A stretch of DNA of 64,000 nt, from positions 43,596 through 107,595 of the forward strand of contig CAJNOL010000194.1 in NCBI GenBank assembly GCA_905250125.1. Reading direction: 5' to 3'. Position 1 is the first letter of the stretch; each line of letters starts with the position of its first letter. The notes under the pieces are model-generated. The model saw only the letters and a program-made list of their open reading frames with translations, made no database searches and was not told the origin of the DNA. The position numbers and the translations under genes are program-made. This document shows, piece after piece, positions 62,873-64,000 of the stretch. Origin of the DNA: Rotaria sordida (Eukaryota; Rotifera; Eurotatoria; Philodinida; Philodinidae).

Positions 62873-64000
62873 AAGAATTCATTTGTTGTTTTCTTTTATA
62901 TAAGATTAAAATAAAAACGATTATTTCTTTTTTTTTGTTTTTGTTTAATTATATTGAGAAAGTATGACGATGATTATACTTGCGAGTAAAATCTGCAGTA
63001 TTGGAAAAATCACAACAATTTCTGTTATTAAATGAATAGCACAGATGTTCAAAGCAAATGAATTATTGAAGCTTTCAAGTATTGAATCTAAAAATAAAAT
63101 TCTTTTTCATAACGTACATTGTTACGATCAAGTTTTATACTCGTCGTAACATTCTTATTATATAATAGACATCTAACATGTAAACTCGTTCAATTAAATG
63201 TCACATATTTTTTATGAGACAAGTATCATTTTTTTGTACTCTTTCGACATTTATTTGTAATTTTTGTCGAACAAATCTTCTCTTGTACTAATGGTCTAAG
63301 GTGTTGGTCAAAGATCACATAATTAGTTAGACGAGAAGGGCAGAGGTGAGGTCGACTGATCACTTAAGGACCTTCACAAAAAACATCAATGTTCGAAACT
63401 AAGATAAATGTATGGAAGGATATCCCGAGCCTGATCTTTCATAAATGACATAGTTTTTTGTTTGGCACCTTCTTTTTTTTTGCGAAAATTTTCGATCATT
63501 TCTATCGTCACTTGCTTGAAAAACATGCTATTTTCAGAAAAGTAAGAACTCATTTTTCGTTTTTTTTTCTATGAATATATGTCTTTGGTTGCACATCCCA
63601 AAATTCTCGAAGGAACTTCATTATAGCCAATGGCTTTTCTTATGTTTAAGAGAGCATGTCAGGATGTAAGGCATGATTAGAGTCTCCTTTTTTTTTTTGA
63701 ATTAAGCTTTGCTCTGATTATATAAAAGAGTACTGTTATAATTGCAGCATCATTTTTGAACACATTGATCTTTCTCTCCTTCAAAAGTAAGAATTAAAAA
63801 AGGGCTCTATCATGCCCTGCATCCTGACATACTCTTTTAAACAAAAAAATTAAGCAAATAGAATGAAGATCCAAAGAGAATTCGAGGTTATCGAATGAGG
63901 TATTTTTGACTGTTGTTTGTTAAATATTTCCAGAAAATGTCATGGTATACGACTGGACATTCGAACATAGCCTCTCCACTACAGTTCCAACATGTTCTGA
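62873..64000. repeat. 3' flank and second copy of the 21590-22200 foldback repeat
   Basis: The first ~400 bp are AT-rich flank. From about 63383 to the window edge the sequence matches 21600-22110. An internal inverted pair is clear: 63645-63690 (GAGAGCATGTCAGGATGTAA, GGCATGATTAGAG) against 63795-63842 (GGGCTCTATCATGCCCTGCA, TCCTGACATACTC). The element runs off the right end. Confidence 0.65.

Noticed and set aside
1-64000. tRNA, rRNA, spliced-leader, CRISPR or operon-type signals
   Set aside because: None of these was recognised by eye on either strand; the sequence is eukaryotic and no spliced-leader-like segment was seen.

Overview
The window is AT-rich nuclear DNA from a small-genome invertebrate. 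Genes are split by many 50-70 bp GT..AG introns, and the encoded proteins are animal-type: a Notch-ligand head (MNNL plus DSL), EGF repeats, PLAT domains, a C-type lectin-like domain, a GT31 glycosyltransferase and tetraspan membrane proteins. Two neighbouring metabolic genes look non-animal. Dense short introns, high AT and apparent foreign metabolic genes together suggest a rotifer, most likely a bdelloid. That is inference from gene content; no species-specific marker was seen.

Layout. 1-1879 (+): 3' end of a gene with two PLAT domains. 1880-7047: mostly non-coding, with one probable 56-residue spliced gene on the minus strand (4544-4773). 7048-12269 (-): two tandem enzyme genes, a PLP-dependent alanine-glyoxylate aminotransferase of fungal Agx1 type and a secreted GH31 glycosidase. 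13146-13946 (-): four-TM protein with PPxY motifs. 13947-19031: non-coding. 19032-46564 (+): one giant gene of about 52 exons. 47902-48169 (-): 63-residue single-TM protein in two small exons. 51430-52017 (-): secreted single-PLAT protein. 52333-53720: near-perfect 1.4 kb palindrome. 53721-58293: non-coding with repeats. 58294-59681 (+): two-RRM coiled-coil protein. 59898-60678 (-): second four-TM protein. 61621-62872 (+): GT31 beta-1,3-glycosyltransferase.

The standout is the giant gene. Its reconstruction gives a signal peptide, an MNNL-like domain, a DSL domain, a second DSL-like module, about 60-65 EGF-like repeats, a C-type lectin-like domain, about 1,200 residues of repetitive N-glycosylated stalk, one transmembrane helix and two alternative terminal exons in the same phase. 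The product would be roughly 4,200 residues. It has the head of a Delta/Jagged ligand but many more EGF repeats and additional adhesive domains. A 10-base assembly gap (36506-36515) lies between the EGF array and the lectin-like part, so continuity there is inferred.

Most of the long introns of this gene, and the long intron of the GH31 gene, hold inverted-repeat (foldback) elements, one of them Tc1/mariner-like with TA flanks. One intron also holds a frameshifted hAT transposase remnant. The gene therefore alternates compact exon clusters with transposon-swollen introns.
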